A DNA stretch of 64,000 nucleotides from Cordia subcordata (lineage: Eukaryota > Streptophyta > Magnoliopsida > Boraginales > Cordiaceae). Below are positions 48,710 to 60,847 of the stretch, one piece after another. The DNA lies in the NCBI GenBank assembly GCA_028554755.1, contig JAPTOF010000002.1:27523001-27587000 (forward strand), read 5' to 3'. The notes beneath the pieces are model-generated. The model worked only from the letters and a program-made list of their open reading frames with translations. It ran no database searches and was not told the DNA's origin. The position numbers were made by a program, and so were the translations under genes. How positions within the stretch are numbered: position 1 is the stretch's first letter; every line of letters begins with the position of its first letter.

Positions 48710-50092
48710 GTGTTCTTCTGAAAATAACAGCTGACATGATAATGCAATTTAAGCAGTCCCAACGCGATGCTTCCATGAACAAATTAAGCTTTAAGAGGAA
48801 GGCAACAAGTGGGGTAAATAGAAAGAAAAGCAAAGGATGGACAAAAGAACAATATCCCTCCGGTCCCCATAATACCTGCGTGCACGTACGACTTGTCACT
48901 CGAGACACGGATCTTGTATAAACCACGTACATGGATATATTTTATTTATTCACCAAGCTCATAATACTTGAAGAAATATATTGTAATTGTATATATAATT
49001 CACTTGAAGAAAGCTAAAGTAATGAAGCTAATATTTGAATATGTTATACCCTATAATATCTTTTATATATTATTGTAAACGCTAATACTATAAATTGAAC
49101 GCAACATACTTTGTATAAATATATATATCAATCACCCTAATTTAAGTACAAGTGCCATATCTTTTGTACGTGCATCACGTGTCACAATATTTTTCAAAAA
49201 AGAATATATTAGATTTGAGACTTTTCTTATGATCATACGAACCCCAATCCACAGAGCTGTCACGAACAAATATTTTAATTAAACAAGAACTACATTATAC
49301 GTTGCTTAACTTTAGGGACGAAGTTTGCAATCTAATAATGCAATCGTTTTTAAGTATTTAAACCATTGTCTGGTTAAGCAAAACTCGCTGAATTAAAGTG
49401 TCTGCTAGACATAGAGACCATTCGAGGACACTTGATGTTACATACAGACAAATATAATTAAAACAATAATTGCAAGCCACCTTAAGTCAAATTATAATGT
49501 GCGTGTGTATGTATATTGTAGGCACAAGATATAAGTCCATCTCTATTTTATAAGTTTAAATTATTCGAGCAAGCGTATACTTGCATTGCAAGGCCTCACT
49601 TATGTGCTCCACAATTAAGTAGCGCCGAAAATTATTTGTATCATGAGTTATTCAATAGAACAGGGGGAAAAAACTATAATGACGATTGGTTATGCGGTTA
49701 GCATTAACGATATTAAGGCGAACGAATTAACCGAAAATAAACAACAACGCGTGGATGAAAATAATGTTGGATTAAAGTCTAATAAGATTTTGAAATTATA
49801 ACAAGAATTACGAGATTTGATTTCGAAATCTAGTAATAATCGAGAAATCATAATCTGAAATCGTATATAATAGTTTAAAAATCAAGAAAACTTGTGGCTA
49901 CTTATACATTGTATAGTCTGACGATTATCTAGGCTATGTTTACTGATGGCGAGACAAGGCGGCTACATCCAGTGGTGAAAGCACGTACACCCGTGAGACA
50001 CGCTGAGTTTTTCATTTTCCACACCTATCGGGCCATTATTAGTGCATCGCAAGTAGACGCATTTATCAAACTTTATCCTTAGCTATTATTAA

Positions 50093-50123
<31 letters not shown>

Positions 50124-52300
50124 TTGAGGCAGATAATCTTCTCATAGATATGGTCATTACTTAGAAAATGAGTTAATGCGTTATATAAATGCTAGATTTA
50201 AATAGCGGTTTAAATTTAATATTTATTCTGCGGCTCGTGAGTTTAGGTCTATTGATAATTAATGTAATCTGGATACGTTCTGCTGCAACAAGGCATCTTT
50301 GTCAAACTGTGCACACCAGCTGGATTAGGTTAATGTACTTTATTGGTTGGAATTTGGGAAAGTGAAGAAGTGGGTGTACTTCGCCGTGACAGGGTGTTAA
50401 CAGCCAGGTTTCTAGAGCTGCAAATTACGGTGGACATTTTTTGAGGGTAGGGGTTGAAAACGTAAAAACAGAGCGTTAGAGAGTGTTTGGTAGTATTTAT
50501 TTTAAGTACTTAGTATCAAAGGAAAAATGTCACTACGAACGCATTTTATTTTATTTTATCTTTTGTGATAAAAAACAAGCAGAGCCAAACAGGCTTTTTT
50601 TTTTTTTCTTCCTTTTTTCTGGTTAAATCTTCACTTCTATTAGATTGAATTCAAGACTTTACGTTTAAGAAAATACTCTCAATCACTTGAATTATTCCTT
50701 AAGCCAAGTAGGTTGTTACATCTCCATAGGCATTGATGCAAGTGTGATTTTGTAAAAATAGGACAATGAACCTGGCCTCGAATAATCAGCTTCATCTATT
50801 AGGATCAATAAATTTGTATATCCACATGGTTAAGTTTCAATTCTAAGGGATTTCAGAGTTGTTTGGCTACAATTACTTCTCTGATCTCTCTTCCTTCTAC
50901 TTTTAGAAATGATCATTTGAGTTTCAATCTTTGGCCAAGGGGCATGAACTTGGGGCAAGGGATTATGAAAAAAAGAAAAAGAAAATGTCTAAATTTTTTG
51001 GTTCAACTAAATCTGTAAGGGTTAGTCTTTTTTTGTTGTTTGGGGGGGGGGGGGGGAGGGGGTCAAACTAATTTAGCTATAACATAGTTGGAGCAGAAGC
51101 AAGAAATTTGCTCACGAAACTAATTCGAATAAGACAATAAATTGTTTTAATCTTTTGTTCATCTAATTCCAGACAAATTAAAATTATATTATATCAATAA
51201 TTCTCTTATACTGATACGAGTCTTTTGAAATGCTACTTTTAGCAACAGTCTTCTTTTCATTTCCTCTCAACCATTGAGGATATTGTTTGTTTGGTGCAAT
51301 GATCAATTAAAACTATTTTAAGAAGAATTTTCAGTTACATTAAAAAGTAATAAATGTTTTCGCTAGTTATTCTTCTATCCTTTTCCTTTAACTTTTTCCT
51401 TTTTTAGTGAGTTTGCTATTTCTCCATTGTAAATGTTTTGACAAAAATGGCATTGACAATTTTCCAACCAAAATCCGAAACTGAGAAATTCCGAAGCAAA
51501 TGCGCGTGCCTCCTGTTTACTGGCAACCAAAAGTTTGAAAAAGTGAAAAGCAATTCATGAAGAATCATGATTTCATTCAGACAAAAATCAAGAAGTAAAC
51601 TACACGCAACACACAACACGCAACAGGCTACTTTCATCACCCAAACCTTTTTGTCCAAATTTAATTTAGCAGATGATGCTTGCTTATTTGCCATTGAAAT
51701 AAAAATTATTTTCGAGATTTAAACTTTTAGTAATATTATAATATTATAACTTGCAATATCGCAAAGTGTTATATATGAAATTGTTATGATATTATAAAAG
51801 CATGTCATATATGAAATTAATAATTAATATTTTATAATAATAATTATATTAATAATTGATACTCGATGGTCTTACTTTGTGAAAGAACGAGAGGATAGAT
51901 AAGGGAGGAAGGAAACAGTGAAAACAAATGTTATTGGATACACAGCAGTGGTCACGTGATAGCTTGAAACAGCTGGAGTGTACGAAATCACGAGGCTTAT
52001 GTGTGCGCAGCAGTTAGCAAAGGCGCGTCATCTCCATTTCTCTCTCAACTTATTTCGCTTTGGATGCTCTCTCTCTCTCTCGCACATCTCAATGCCCCAC
52101 TCCACCACCAATGCCCAAACACTCACTGCCAACTATACTGACCACTCCACACTTCCCAATAAATAATATTTATCCCCCACCAATTATTACCATCTTTATT
52201 CCATTTTCCAGCCTGTCTCCTTCCAAACCCCTCAACGTCTCTCTCCCTCGAATTCAAACCCCACCCGCAACACACACCTAAGTTGATCTTAAATAAACTC
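48710..52300. other. intergenic, no gene seen
   Basis: A+T-rich. An (ATT)n microsatellite is at 50092-50125 and a G-rich homopolymer tract at 51043-51061. The minus-strand open frame 51416-51694 has no recognisable domain. CT repeats at 52068-52081 lie in the distal upstream region of the first EXORDIUM-like gene. Confidence 0.55.
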
Positions 52301-52317
52301 AAGATATGTTCTTATTG

Positions 52318-52528
52318 TATAGTAGGGTGGAAACCGACAAAGCGGGATCGAGTTAGTGTGGCGGTAGATCTTTCATTGAAATATCATGCGATGTTGCTGG
52401 ATTTCCACGTCCGTTGGTCCTCTCCCTGGTCGGGCTGCCACTCACGCACATCCCTCGATTTACCTCTCGCCTGGTTAAGAGGCCTCTGGCCAGGTGGGAA
52501 AGGAGTTCTTTTTTGGTTAACCCTTTAA
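52318..52528. mobile_element. 211-bp insertion flanked by 17-bp direct repeats (retroposon-like)
   Basis: AAGATATGTTCTTATTG occurs at 52301-52317 and again at 52529-52545. Between them is a GC-richer 211-bp segment unlike its surroundings. Direct repeats of this length are typical of target duplications made by LINE machinery (SINEs, retroposed RNAs). GGGATCGAGTT inside is faintly like a B box. No poly(A) tail is evident, so the class is open. Confidence 0.5.
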
Positions 52529-52896
52529 AAGATATGTTCTTATTGATAAACACTGAGGTCGAGTACAATTTATTATCTGAATTTGATTCAAATCTCAATT
52601 TTGAGTGTATATCTTGAATTTATTTGATGCTTAATATGAAAGACGTAATATTCATCAAGCTTTGAATTTTGGCGAAGCCATTGCGCCAGCGCGTATTAGA
52701 TAAATACTACCGCTGGCTGGACCCCTTTGTTTTTCTTTCCTAGCTAAGCAAATGTCTCTTTCTTGGCAGGTTGTGTACAGCACGTAAATGCATGCTTCAA
52801 ATTTTAGATTTTAATAATCCTAGGGCTAGATTATTCTTTCTCAAAAAGTCTCAACGTAAAGAAAAAAACAAAAAAAGTCTCAAGGCCCCCCCCCCC

Positions 52897-52906
52897 TATA
52901 TATATA
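52897..52906 (+). promoter_or_regulatory. TATA box of the first EXORDIUM-like gene
   Basis: TATATATATA directly after a run of 12 C, 99 bp upstream of the ATG at 53005. Confidence 0.6.
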
Positions 52907-53004
52907 GTGCTATTTCCACATGTCCAAACCATTCAAGCAAGCTTTCCTACTTTGTTGCATAGAGGAAAACTAGCTCCTCTGCGACACAACCATTCACCAC
53001 TAAA

Positions 53005-53958
53005 ATGGCTTCTTTCTCTTCACTTTCAATCAAGCTCTTTTGTCTGATTTCTCTGTTCAATGTGTGTTTTGGATCAAGATTGTTGCTTGGCACAATGGTT
53101 CAAGACCCACAAACACAACTTTTGCAGTACCACAAAGGTCCACTTCTCAGTGGCAAAATATCTGTGAATTTGATTTGGTATGGCAAGTTCAAGCCGTCCC
53201 AAAGAGCCATCATCTCCGATTTCATCACTTCTCTGTCATCCTCTACCCCATCTCAAACCAAACCATCCGTGGCCACGTGGTGGAAGACCACGGAGAAATA
53301 CTACCACCTGGCAAACTCCAAGAAAGCCTCCTCGCTTTCGCTCCATCTGGGAAAGCAAGTATTGGACGAGAGCTACTCGCTCGGAAAATCACTTACCCAG
53401 AAACAGCTCGTGCAATTAGCATCAAAAGGTGAATTAAAAGATGCTATTAACGTTGTCTTGACCGCAGCCGATGTAACCGTTGACAGGTTTTGCATGAGCC
53501 GATGTGGGACCCACGGGTCATCGAAAGGTGCCGTTGTGAATGGGAAGACTTACAAGTTTGCTTACGTTTGGGTAGGCAACTCGGAGACCCAATGCCCAGG
53601 CTACTGCGCCTGGCCGTTCCACCCGCCCATTTACGGACCACAGACCCCACCCCTGGTCGCACCCAACAGTGACGTGGGTGTGGACGGCATGGTGATCAAC
53701 CTGGCTAGCCTATTGGCCGGAACAGCAACCAACCCATTTGGAAACGGCTACTATCAGGGAGAAGCTGATGCGCCACTAGAGGCTGCCTCGGCTTGTCCTG
53801 GGGTGTACGGCAAAGGGGCCTACCCTGGCTATCCAGGAGACTTGCTGGTGGACCCCACCACTGGCGCGAGTTACAATGCACACGGTGCAAACGGACGCAA
53901 ATACTTGGTCCCTGCTTTGTATGATCCGGCCACGTCAAAATGTTCCACCTTGGTCTGA
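53005..53958 (+). CDS. EXORDIUM-like / PHI-1 family secreted protein (upstream paralogue)
   Basis: Intronless, 317 aa, the usual length and structure of EXO/EXL genes. Residues 1-23 form a signal peptide (hydrophobic [15 protein letters not shown]), predicting an apoplastic or cell-wall protein. The PHI-1 domain fills the rest. Landmarks are [20 protein letters not shown] (51-70), [14 protein letters not shown], a Cys-containing middle ([12 protein letters not shown]), [17 protein letters not shown], then [20 protein letters not shown], and the C-terminal [19 protein letters not shown]. Arabidopsis EXORDIUM is a brassinosteroid-responsive promoter of cell expansion; tobacco PHI-1 is phosphate-induced. 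The biochemical activity is unknown. A same-strand paralogue lies at 61508, and a Copia element sits between the two. A polyadenylation-like AATAATA is at 54055. Confidence 0.95.
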   Translation: MASFSSLSIKLFCLISLFNVCFGSRLLLGTMVQDPQTQLLQYHKGPLLSGKISVNLIWYGKFKPSQRAIISDFITSLSSSTPSQTKPSVATWWKTTEKYYHLANSKKASSLSLHLGKQVLDESYSLGKSLTQKQLVQLASKGELKDAINVVLTAADVTVDRFCMSRCGTHGSSKGAVVNGKTYKFAYVWVGNSETQCPGYCAWPFHPPIYGPQTPPLVAPNSDVGVDGMVINLASLLAGTATNPFGNGYYQGEADAPLEAASACPGVYGKGAYPGYPGDLLVDPTTGASYNAHGANGRKYLVPALYDPATSKCSTLV

Positions 53959-54060
53959 AAAAAATTTGTTGTTTGAGGAATGTTGTTAAGAGTGATTGGG
54001 GTAACGGATGTACACATACTGTAATTCACCAATTTTTTCATTTGTTTCAGGTTCAATAAT

Positions 54061-55271
54061 AGGCAAATACACTGTTTGCGTATTTCTTCTTTTCTGTTAG
54101 ACTATTACGTATGACAAATAATATTAGTAGTGATAATAGTACATATTAAGTTTTTAAAACAACAATTCTTAGTGAAACTAAAAACTTAATATGAGAGGGA
54201 GAAAATAACAAAGTGGATTTTTTTGTGGCAAATAAATCATAAATGTCATAATCATATTAATGTTGTTCGAACTATGTCTATGACAGGGATCAAATGAAAA
54301 GAAAATTAACTTATTAAATTAGACACTGAAAATTTTAGCATTAAACTTAATCCAACAGATATGAATGCAAGTAAGTAAACTTATTACACTGTTAACCTTG
54401 TTTTTTCCAGACATTTTCTCATTGAGTTGGTCGAAACTATTCTATTGTAGAAAAGCAAAATAAAGAAGATCACATAAGCCCTTGTAATTTCTTTTGTGAT
54501 TCTTAAATAACCCTTCATAATGATCCTTTTGGACTAATAAACTTGACAAGGATATTATTTTCACAAATAACAGAACTTCTCTATACACATAACATTTGAT
54601 TAATATTATATTGCAAATGATGCCAGGCACTTGAAAGAGCTCCATAGTGTAGTGGTTAGTGACTAAGCTAGTGTTTTGGTGTCTCTGCCTTTTGCATGGG
54701 TTGATTTGTGTTTAATAGCACATGATAAATTTAATCAAATTAATTTATTTTAATGAATAATAAATAATATATTACTGCATTATTTGATAATTGATTAATG
54801 ATAACCATGTGAGAGTTAATGTGACATTTTCATAATATTTGAGGGATACATACATACATATATATATATATACATACATACATACCTACATATATATATA
54901 TGTATATAAGAAACAACCATAAATTTCATATTATTTGTCCCCAAAAATTAACTGCACCATATTAGGTCATATGACAGTACATTACACATCCACAATACTA
55001 TATTTGGCCTTACTTTGCAGATAAATTTAACATATATAACATGGTCTTTCTATTTTGCCTGTAAAAGTTCATTTACCGTACGGTTTGTTAATCACTTTTG
55101 TTTTTTAAATCTTCCGCTAACTTTTAACCATAAAATATGAGAAGTACAATTATTCAAAGTGTTTAGAGTTTAAAAACTTATGCTATAAAGGTAATATTGA
55201 AAATCGTGCATCACGCAGATGAAACACTAGTAGTAAATAATGATAGATGGTTCCCATATTAGATTGTAAAT
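54061..55271. other. spacer between EXORDIUM-like gene 1 and the Copia insertion
   Basis: No gene. A TA/CATA microsatellite is at 54852-54907. A short segment at 54648-54710 carries an A-box-like TAGTGTAGTGGTTAG and, about 40 bp on, GGGTTGATTT in B-box position. It may be a decayed tRNA-derived SINE head. Confidence 0.45.
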
Positions 55272-55634
55272 TGTTGAATGTGGCCCGAATTCTTAGGCAA
55301 CAAGAATAACAAATTTCCTTTCAATCCTTTTCCTTGTAGTATACTGTTTACTTTTCCTAGTAGTATACTGTTTCCTTATCCTTGTAGAATACGGATTAGG
55401 ATACTTGTGCACTATAAATAGGGGCTAGAACATTGTATTTGGTGTCATAGGGCCACACCTCATGGGGGGTGTAGTGTGAGAGAGAAACCAAAGTGAGACC
55501 CTTGTAGCATTCGTGATCAGCAATAAAATTAGTCTCTGCTGCCTGTGGACGTAGGCTTCAAAGCCGAACCACGTAATTTCTTGTGTCCGTTATTTCTTCT
55601 CGTATTCTTCGTGTTTGCATGTTTTTCCCCAACA
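55272..55634 (+). repeat. 5' LTR of Copia copy 2
   Basis: TGTTGAATG...CCCCAACA, 363 bp, with TATAAATA at 55413-55420 as LTR promoter. Two near-copies of CTAGTAGTATACTGTTT-type words (CCTTGTAGTATACTGTTTAC and CCTAGTAGTATACTGTTTCC) stand side by side at about 55331-55380 in U3. Confidence 0.96.
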
Positions 55635-55637
55635 AAC

Positions 55638-55649
55638 TGGTATCAGAGC
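55638..55649 (+). other. primer binding site (initiator tRNA-Met) of Copia copy 2
   Basis: TGGTATCAGAGC three bases after the 5' LTR. Confidence 0.92.
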
Positions 55650-56498
55650 TTAGATATATTCCGCTGCTTGAGGGAAAAAGGAAAAATCAAAACTCACTGT
55701 GAAACCAAAATTTCTCAAACCAAACGGTGCATAACTAAACAAAGGTCTTTGTTCGGCAAGGAGTGCTTCGGTGCTGTCTACGTTGAGCGTTGGTGGTTGG
55801 AGTGGAAGCTTGCGTCGGCGGGTCCTGGTTCGTGTTTGGGTTTGAAGAACAAGCGAAGAAGATAGAGTTCGCGTCTTTCTTGAGGTTGGTTTTGGTATTC
55901 GGTATTATTTTTGAAATTGGTTCAAGTTCAGAAAGCGGGTTTAGGGTTTGTAGGCTTTGGGTTTTGGGTTTATTTGGATCGGGCACGGGAGTGGCCTTGT
56001 CCAACTTTGGCTAGGCCTGGGTCTTGGGTTAATTAATTTTTGTTGGGCAGGTTACAGGCGGAAAAATAATAAATTTCTTTTTTGGGTTTGGGCTTAGTTT
56101 AGGCCAAAAGAATAAAAAAGAAATTTTTATTTGGGCTTAGATTTAGTCCTGAAACAAAAAAAAAAAAAATTGTTTTGACCTTTGACCAGCGTTGACCAGG
56201 GTTTGACCGGGGTTGACTTTGACCGTTAACCATTGACCAAGGGTTGACCGAGTTTGACCAAAGCCTTACCCCACGTTTTTCGACGTGCTGAGTCCGTTTT
56301 TGGGCTCTGTTTTTTCTAGATTCTGCTCCGAAGTACGTGTTTAGGGACGGTGTTGACTTTGACCAACAGGTTTGACTTTGACCGTTGTTGACCAAAGTTG
56401 ACCAGGGGTGTTCCTAAGGTTTTTCGACGTGCTGAATCCGTTTTTGCGATCCATTGAGCCAAATTCCATCTCGAAGTGTGAGTTTTGAGCAAACGAAG

Positions 56499-57290
56499 AT
56501 GTCTTCCACAGGTGGAAAGTTTGAAATCGAGAAGTTTGACGGGAGAATGAGTTTCAATCTTTGGAGGATCAGATTCAAGGCATTTATGACAATGCAGGGA
56601 CTTTGGAAAGTCATTGAAGGAGTGATCCCGGAAAAGATAGAACTAGCAACGAGAGAAGAACTCGAAGCGAAAGCCTTGAGTGCAATACATATGTCCGTGA
56701 CAAATGAAGTATTGCTGGAGATTGCTGAGAAGACGACGGCAGTTGAGCCTTGGAATACTTTGGTGGAATTGTATGCATCTAAATCTCTCACTAATCGCCT
56801 TTACTTGAAGAAGCGATTGTATCATCTTAGAATGAAAGAAGGTACCTCACTAAAACAACACCTTGATGAGTTTACCTCTTGTTTTATTGCTTTGAAGGAT
56901 GTGGGTGTTAAAATTGATGACGAAGATCAAGCTATGATCGTATTATGCTCCTTACCGCCTTCATATATGAACTTTGTGGACACTATGTTGTACGGGAGGG
57001 ATAAAATTACTTTTGAAGATGTGATTACTTCATTAAAATCAAGGATCTTCAAACACATATTCCGACATAGGGAAGAAGTTCATGGGGAAGGTTTAGTGAG
57101 TAGAGGAGATCGGAGAATAGAGGTGGATCTTGGATAGAAAGAAAAGCAAGTCAAGGTCAAAATCAAGAGCAAGGAAGCTACTGTTTGAGTGTGGCGAAAA
57201 GGGTCACATTAAGAAAGAATGTCCAAGATCGAGAAAAGGAAAGAAAAGGTGGAGAATTCAGCTAATGTGGTGGAGAGTCTTGTGATGATG
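56499..57290 (+). pseudogene. gag pseudogene of Copia copy 2
   Basis: Starts MSSTGGKFEIEKFDG at 56499 and stays open to 57137. It includes the complete GLWKVIEGV and LKQHLDEFTSCF Gag blocks. Two small deletions relative to copy 1 near 57040 and 57063 (1 nt and 2 nt) shift the frame and restore it, changing a short stretch. A stop at 57135-57137 follows a further shift. The zinc knuckle (FECGEKGHIKKEC near 57185-57225) lacks the first Cys. Confidence 0.88.
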
Positions 57291-57324
57291 GAGATAACTC
57301 GAGTAGTACCGGGAAGTTTGGATC

Positions 57325-58668
57325 GTGAGTGGATCACGATGGCAAAATCAATGGATTCTTGATACTGGTGCAACGTTCCATATGTGTCCTAGGCGCGACT
57401 GGTTCTCTTCTTATTCCAAAAGAGAAGGGAAAGTCTTTCTAGGCAATGATCTTTCGTTAAAGGTGGAGGGAATAGGTATCGTAAATATCAAGATATTTGA
57501 TGGTATTACAAGATCTCTCGAGTGTTGGCATGTACCGGAGCTGAAGAAAAACTTGATTTCTCTTGGGCGTTTGGATTCTCATGGATACAAATTCCGAAGT
57601 GAGAATGGTGTCTTAAAGGTGACTAAAGGTGCAATTGTGCTCTTGAAAGCGAACTTAATTGGCTGCCTATATATCCTTCAAGGTAGTACAGTTACAGGTG
57701 TTGCAGCTGTTACATCCGAGGAGAGTGATAATGACACTACGCAGTTATGGCACAAAAGGTTGGGCCATATGAGCAAGAGGGATTTGCTTTGTGGACAAAG
57801 AACTGGAAAGCTTGAATTCTGCGAGCATTGTGTCTTTGGAAAACAAACCAGGGTGAAGTTCAGTAAGGGGCAGGAGAACACCAAAGGCACACTTGATTAT
57901 ATTCATTCTGATCTTTGGGGTCCTAATAAAGTTCCTTCCAAGAAAGGTGCCAGGTATTACATCACTTTCATTGATGCATACTCTCGGATGGTGTGAGTAT
58001 ACTTCTTAAAAACTAAAGATGAGGCGTTCCCAACATTTGTCGAGTGGAAAACGTTGATTGAGAAGCAGACTGGTAAACAAATTAAGCGTCTTAGGACTGA
58101 CAATGGGTAGAAATATTGCAACAAAGAGTTTGATGAGTTCTGCAAGAAACATGGCATTGTGAGACACCGCACATGTGTAGGGACACCACAACAGAATGGA
58201 GTTGCAGAACGCATGAATAGAACTCTGGTGGAGAGAGCTCGTTGTATGCTCTCCCAATCTGGTTTGAGTCAAGACTTTTGGGCTGAAGCCGTCAATACGG
58301 CATGCTACTTGGTGAATAGGTCTCCATCTAAAGCTATTGAATTGAAAACTCCTTTTGAGTTATGGTTTGGTAAGCCTGCTGACTACTCTCGATTGAGGGT
58401 GTTCGGTTGCCCTGCATACGCTCACGTAAAGGATGGCAAGTTGGAGTCGAGGGCAAAGAAATGCATATTTCTAGGCTATGCGTCCGAGAGGAAAGGTTAC
58501 AGGTTGTGGTGCACAGATCCAAAGTCTCCAGGTTTCCTCATCAGCAGGGATGTCACGTTCAATGAGTCTACTTTATTAGACCAAGAAAAGGATAAAGCGG
58601 TAGGCGATTTAGATCACGATGTCAAAGAACAGTGGAGGTATTTTCGATGTACCAAATGTTCCATCTAG
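57325..58668 (+). pseudogene. protease and integrase pseudogene of Copia copy 2
   Basis: Protease LDTGATFHMC near 57360 and pre-integrase LWHKRLGHMSKRDLL near 57745. The integrase zinc site CEHCVFGKQTR follows, then the catalytic-core reading HSDLWGP and FIDAYSRMV. An in-frame stop appears at about 57997, and the conserved RTDNG is followed by a TAG near 58108. The later TPQQNGVAERMNRTL block and C-terminal FGCPAYAHVKDGK are intact up to 58668. A 24-bp deletion between ATGAGCRAGAGG repeats distinguishes it from copy 1. Confidence 0.88.
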
Positions 58669-58722
58669 CAATAGTAGCATCAAATTCAGCCTACTCAACC
58701 AACCGAGGCACATGATCAAAAT

Positions 58723-60413
58723 ATGCCCGAACAATGTATACTGATTGCCATCAGGCGAGAAAGGAGACAGATTAGAGAGCCTCAAAGGTATGGATACGCT
58801 GATCTTGTTGCTTATGCTTTGACTGTTGCCGAAACAATTGAAAGACATGAGCCGAATTCATACAAAGGGGCCATATCTGCGAAAAATTCTGCTCAGTGGG
58901 TGGGTGCCATGAGTGAGGAGATTGAGTCTCTTCATAAGAATCAAACATGGGAGCTTGTTGAATTGCCTAAGGGACAGCGAGTTGTCGGTTGCAAATGGGT
59001 TTACAAGAAAAAGGAAGGTACTCCAGGGGTTGAGGGTCCTCGATATAAGGCACGGTTGGTGGCAAAAGGCTTTACACAAAAGGAGGATGTTGACTTCAAC
59101 GAAGTGTTCTCTCCGATTGTGAAGCATACTTCCATCAGGGTTTTACTTGCCTCGGTTGCTCTTCATGACTTAGAGTTTGAGCAGCTAGATGTAAAAACAG
59201 CGTTTTTGCATGGTGATCTTGAAGAGCAAATTTACATTAGTCAGCCGGAGGGGTATGTAGTTCCTGGTAAGGAGAACCATGTTTGCAAACTGAAGAAATC
59301 CTTGTATGAGTTGAAGTAGTTACCTCGGCAATGGTACAAGAGATTTGACACATTCATGGTAAGTGCTGGATACACAAGGAGTGCTTACGACAGCTGTGTA
59401 TATCTCAAGAAGCTTCCAGATGGTTCGTTTGTGTATTTGCTGTTGTATGTCGATGATATGCTTATTCGCTAAAAGCATGTCCGCAATCAACGAATTAAAG
59501 AAGCGACTAGGTGATGAGTTTGAGATGAAGGATCTTAGAGCAACAAGAAGATTCTTGGCATGGAGATTCACGGATATAGAAACGCTGAAGTTATTCTTGT
59601 CTCAACAAAGTTATATTGAGAAGGTCTTTGGAGCGTTTCGGGATGCTTAAAGCTAAGCCTGTGAGTGTGCCGCTTGCTGCTCACTTCAAATTGTCTGCAG
59701 ATTTGTCACCTAAAACTGAGGAGGAGGTGGAGCATATGTCTCATGTTCCATACTCGAGTGCTATTGGTAGCTTGATGTATGCTATGGTGTGCACTCGTCC
59801 TGATATTTCACATGCAGTTAGTGTTGTGAGCAGGTATATGGCATCACCTGGGAAAACACATCGAAGCGGTGAAATGGATAATGAGATATTTGCGTGGCAT
59901 CGCGAATATAGGATTGCTATTTAGCAAGATGACCGAGATTGCGCGAGGTTGGTGGGTTATTGTGATTCGGACTTTGCGGGTGATCTTGATAAGAGAAGAT
60001 CTCGACGTAACGTGTTTACTCTCTCCGATGTGCTATCGGTTGAAAGCGACATTACGCTTCATCGTGGCATTGTCGATCATCAAACGGAGTACATGGCAAT
60101 TACAGAGCCGTGAAGGAGGCCATGTGGTTACAAGGCACGGTTCGTGATCTTGGATCGCAAAGAAGATACAAGTACAGTCTTTTGTGATAGCCAGAGTGCA
60201 ATCCATCTGACGAAAAATCAGATGTATCATGAGAGGACTAAACATATTGACGTTAGATATCATTTTATCAGAGATATTATATCACAAGGAATCATATCGG
60301 TGCAGAAGATATCTACCCATGAGAATCCAGCAGATATGATGACTAAGGTGGTTCCAGTCAGCAAGTTCAAGCATTGTTTGGATTTGGTTGCTATTTGCGG
60401 TGTGGAGCAGTGA
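58723..60413 (+). pseudogene. reverse transcriptase-RNase H pseudogene of Copia copy 2
   Basis: The reverse transcriptase starts with NQTWELVELPKGQRVVGCKW and continues through RLVAKGFTQKEDVDF and LDVKTAFLHGDL to a stop at 59317-59319. The catalytic YVDDML is readable at about 59447-59463 in another frame. RNase H is in pieces, ending with [25 protein letters not shown] and NPADMMTK (60144-60413). At least five frame breaks. Confidence 0.88.
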
Positions 60414-60472
60414 GCCCTTAGGGGCAGTTGGCAGCAGGGATGATGGTGTGTTGATTGGAGCGAATACGTGCC

Positions 60473-60484
60473 AAGATGGAGATT
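60473..60484 (+). other. polypurine tract region of Copia copy 2
   Basis: AAGATGGAGATT directly abuts the 3' LTR at 60485, in the position of the plus-strand primer. Confidence 0.6.
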
Positions 60485-60847
60485 TGTTGAATGTGACCCG
60501 AATTCTTAGGCAACAAGAATAGCAAATTTCCTTTCAATCCTTTTCCTTGTAGTATACTGTTTACTTTTCCTAGTAGTATACTGTTTCCTTATCCTTGTAG
60601 AATACGGATTAGGATACTTGTGTACTATAAATAGGGGTTAGGACATTGTATTTGGTGCCATAGGGCCACACCCCATGGGAGGTGTAGTGTGAGAGAGAAA
60701 CCAAAGTGAGACCCTTGTAGCATTCGTGATCAGCAATAAAATTAGTCTCTGTTGCCCGTGAACGTAGGTTTCAAAGCTAAACCACGTAATTTCTTGTGTC
60801 AATTATTTCTTCTTGTATTCTTCGTGTTTGCATGTTTTTCCCCAACA
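60485..60847 (+). repeat. 3' LTR of Copia copy 2
   Basis: 363 bp, same ends and length as the 5' LTR and no indels between them. Confidence 0.96.

Larger units (their letters stand above)
55272..60847 (+). mobile_element. Ty1/Copia retrotransposon, structurally complete but mutated (copy 2)
   Basis: 5576 bp with 363-bp LTRs, primer site, gag, protease, integrase, reverse transcriptase and RNase H in Copia order, and exact TAAAT duplications (55267-55271 and 60848-60852). The two LTRs have equal length and differ at about 17 positions by my count, almost all transitions. At commonly assumed plant rates this would mean an insertion one to two million years old (inference). The coding region is broken by frameshifts and stops, so it is non-autonomous now. 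Same family as copy 1 at 1-2866. It is inserted between the two EXORDIUM-like genes in the same orientation. Confidence 0.96.

Noticed and set aside
49960..49985. CAGTGGTGAAAGC resembling the left end of the CAGTGGCGGA hAT-like family
   Set aside because: No matching right end or 8-bp duplication was found downstream.
50092..50125. Regular short-repeat array considered as CRISPR-like
   Set aside because: It is a simple (ATT)n microsatellite. There are no spacers, and the context is a plant nuclear genome.
51416..51694. 92-codon minus-strand ORF with a Cys-rich hydrophobic start
   Set aside because: No recognisable family, poor start context and no supporting structure nearby.
53040..53938. 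Several long ORFs in other frames and on the minus strand inside the EXORDIUM-like genes
   Set aside because: They are shadows of the GC-richer coding frame. The PHI-1 frame has a signal peptide and all family motifs; the others have none.
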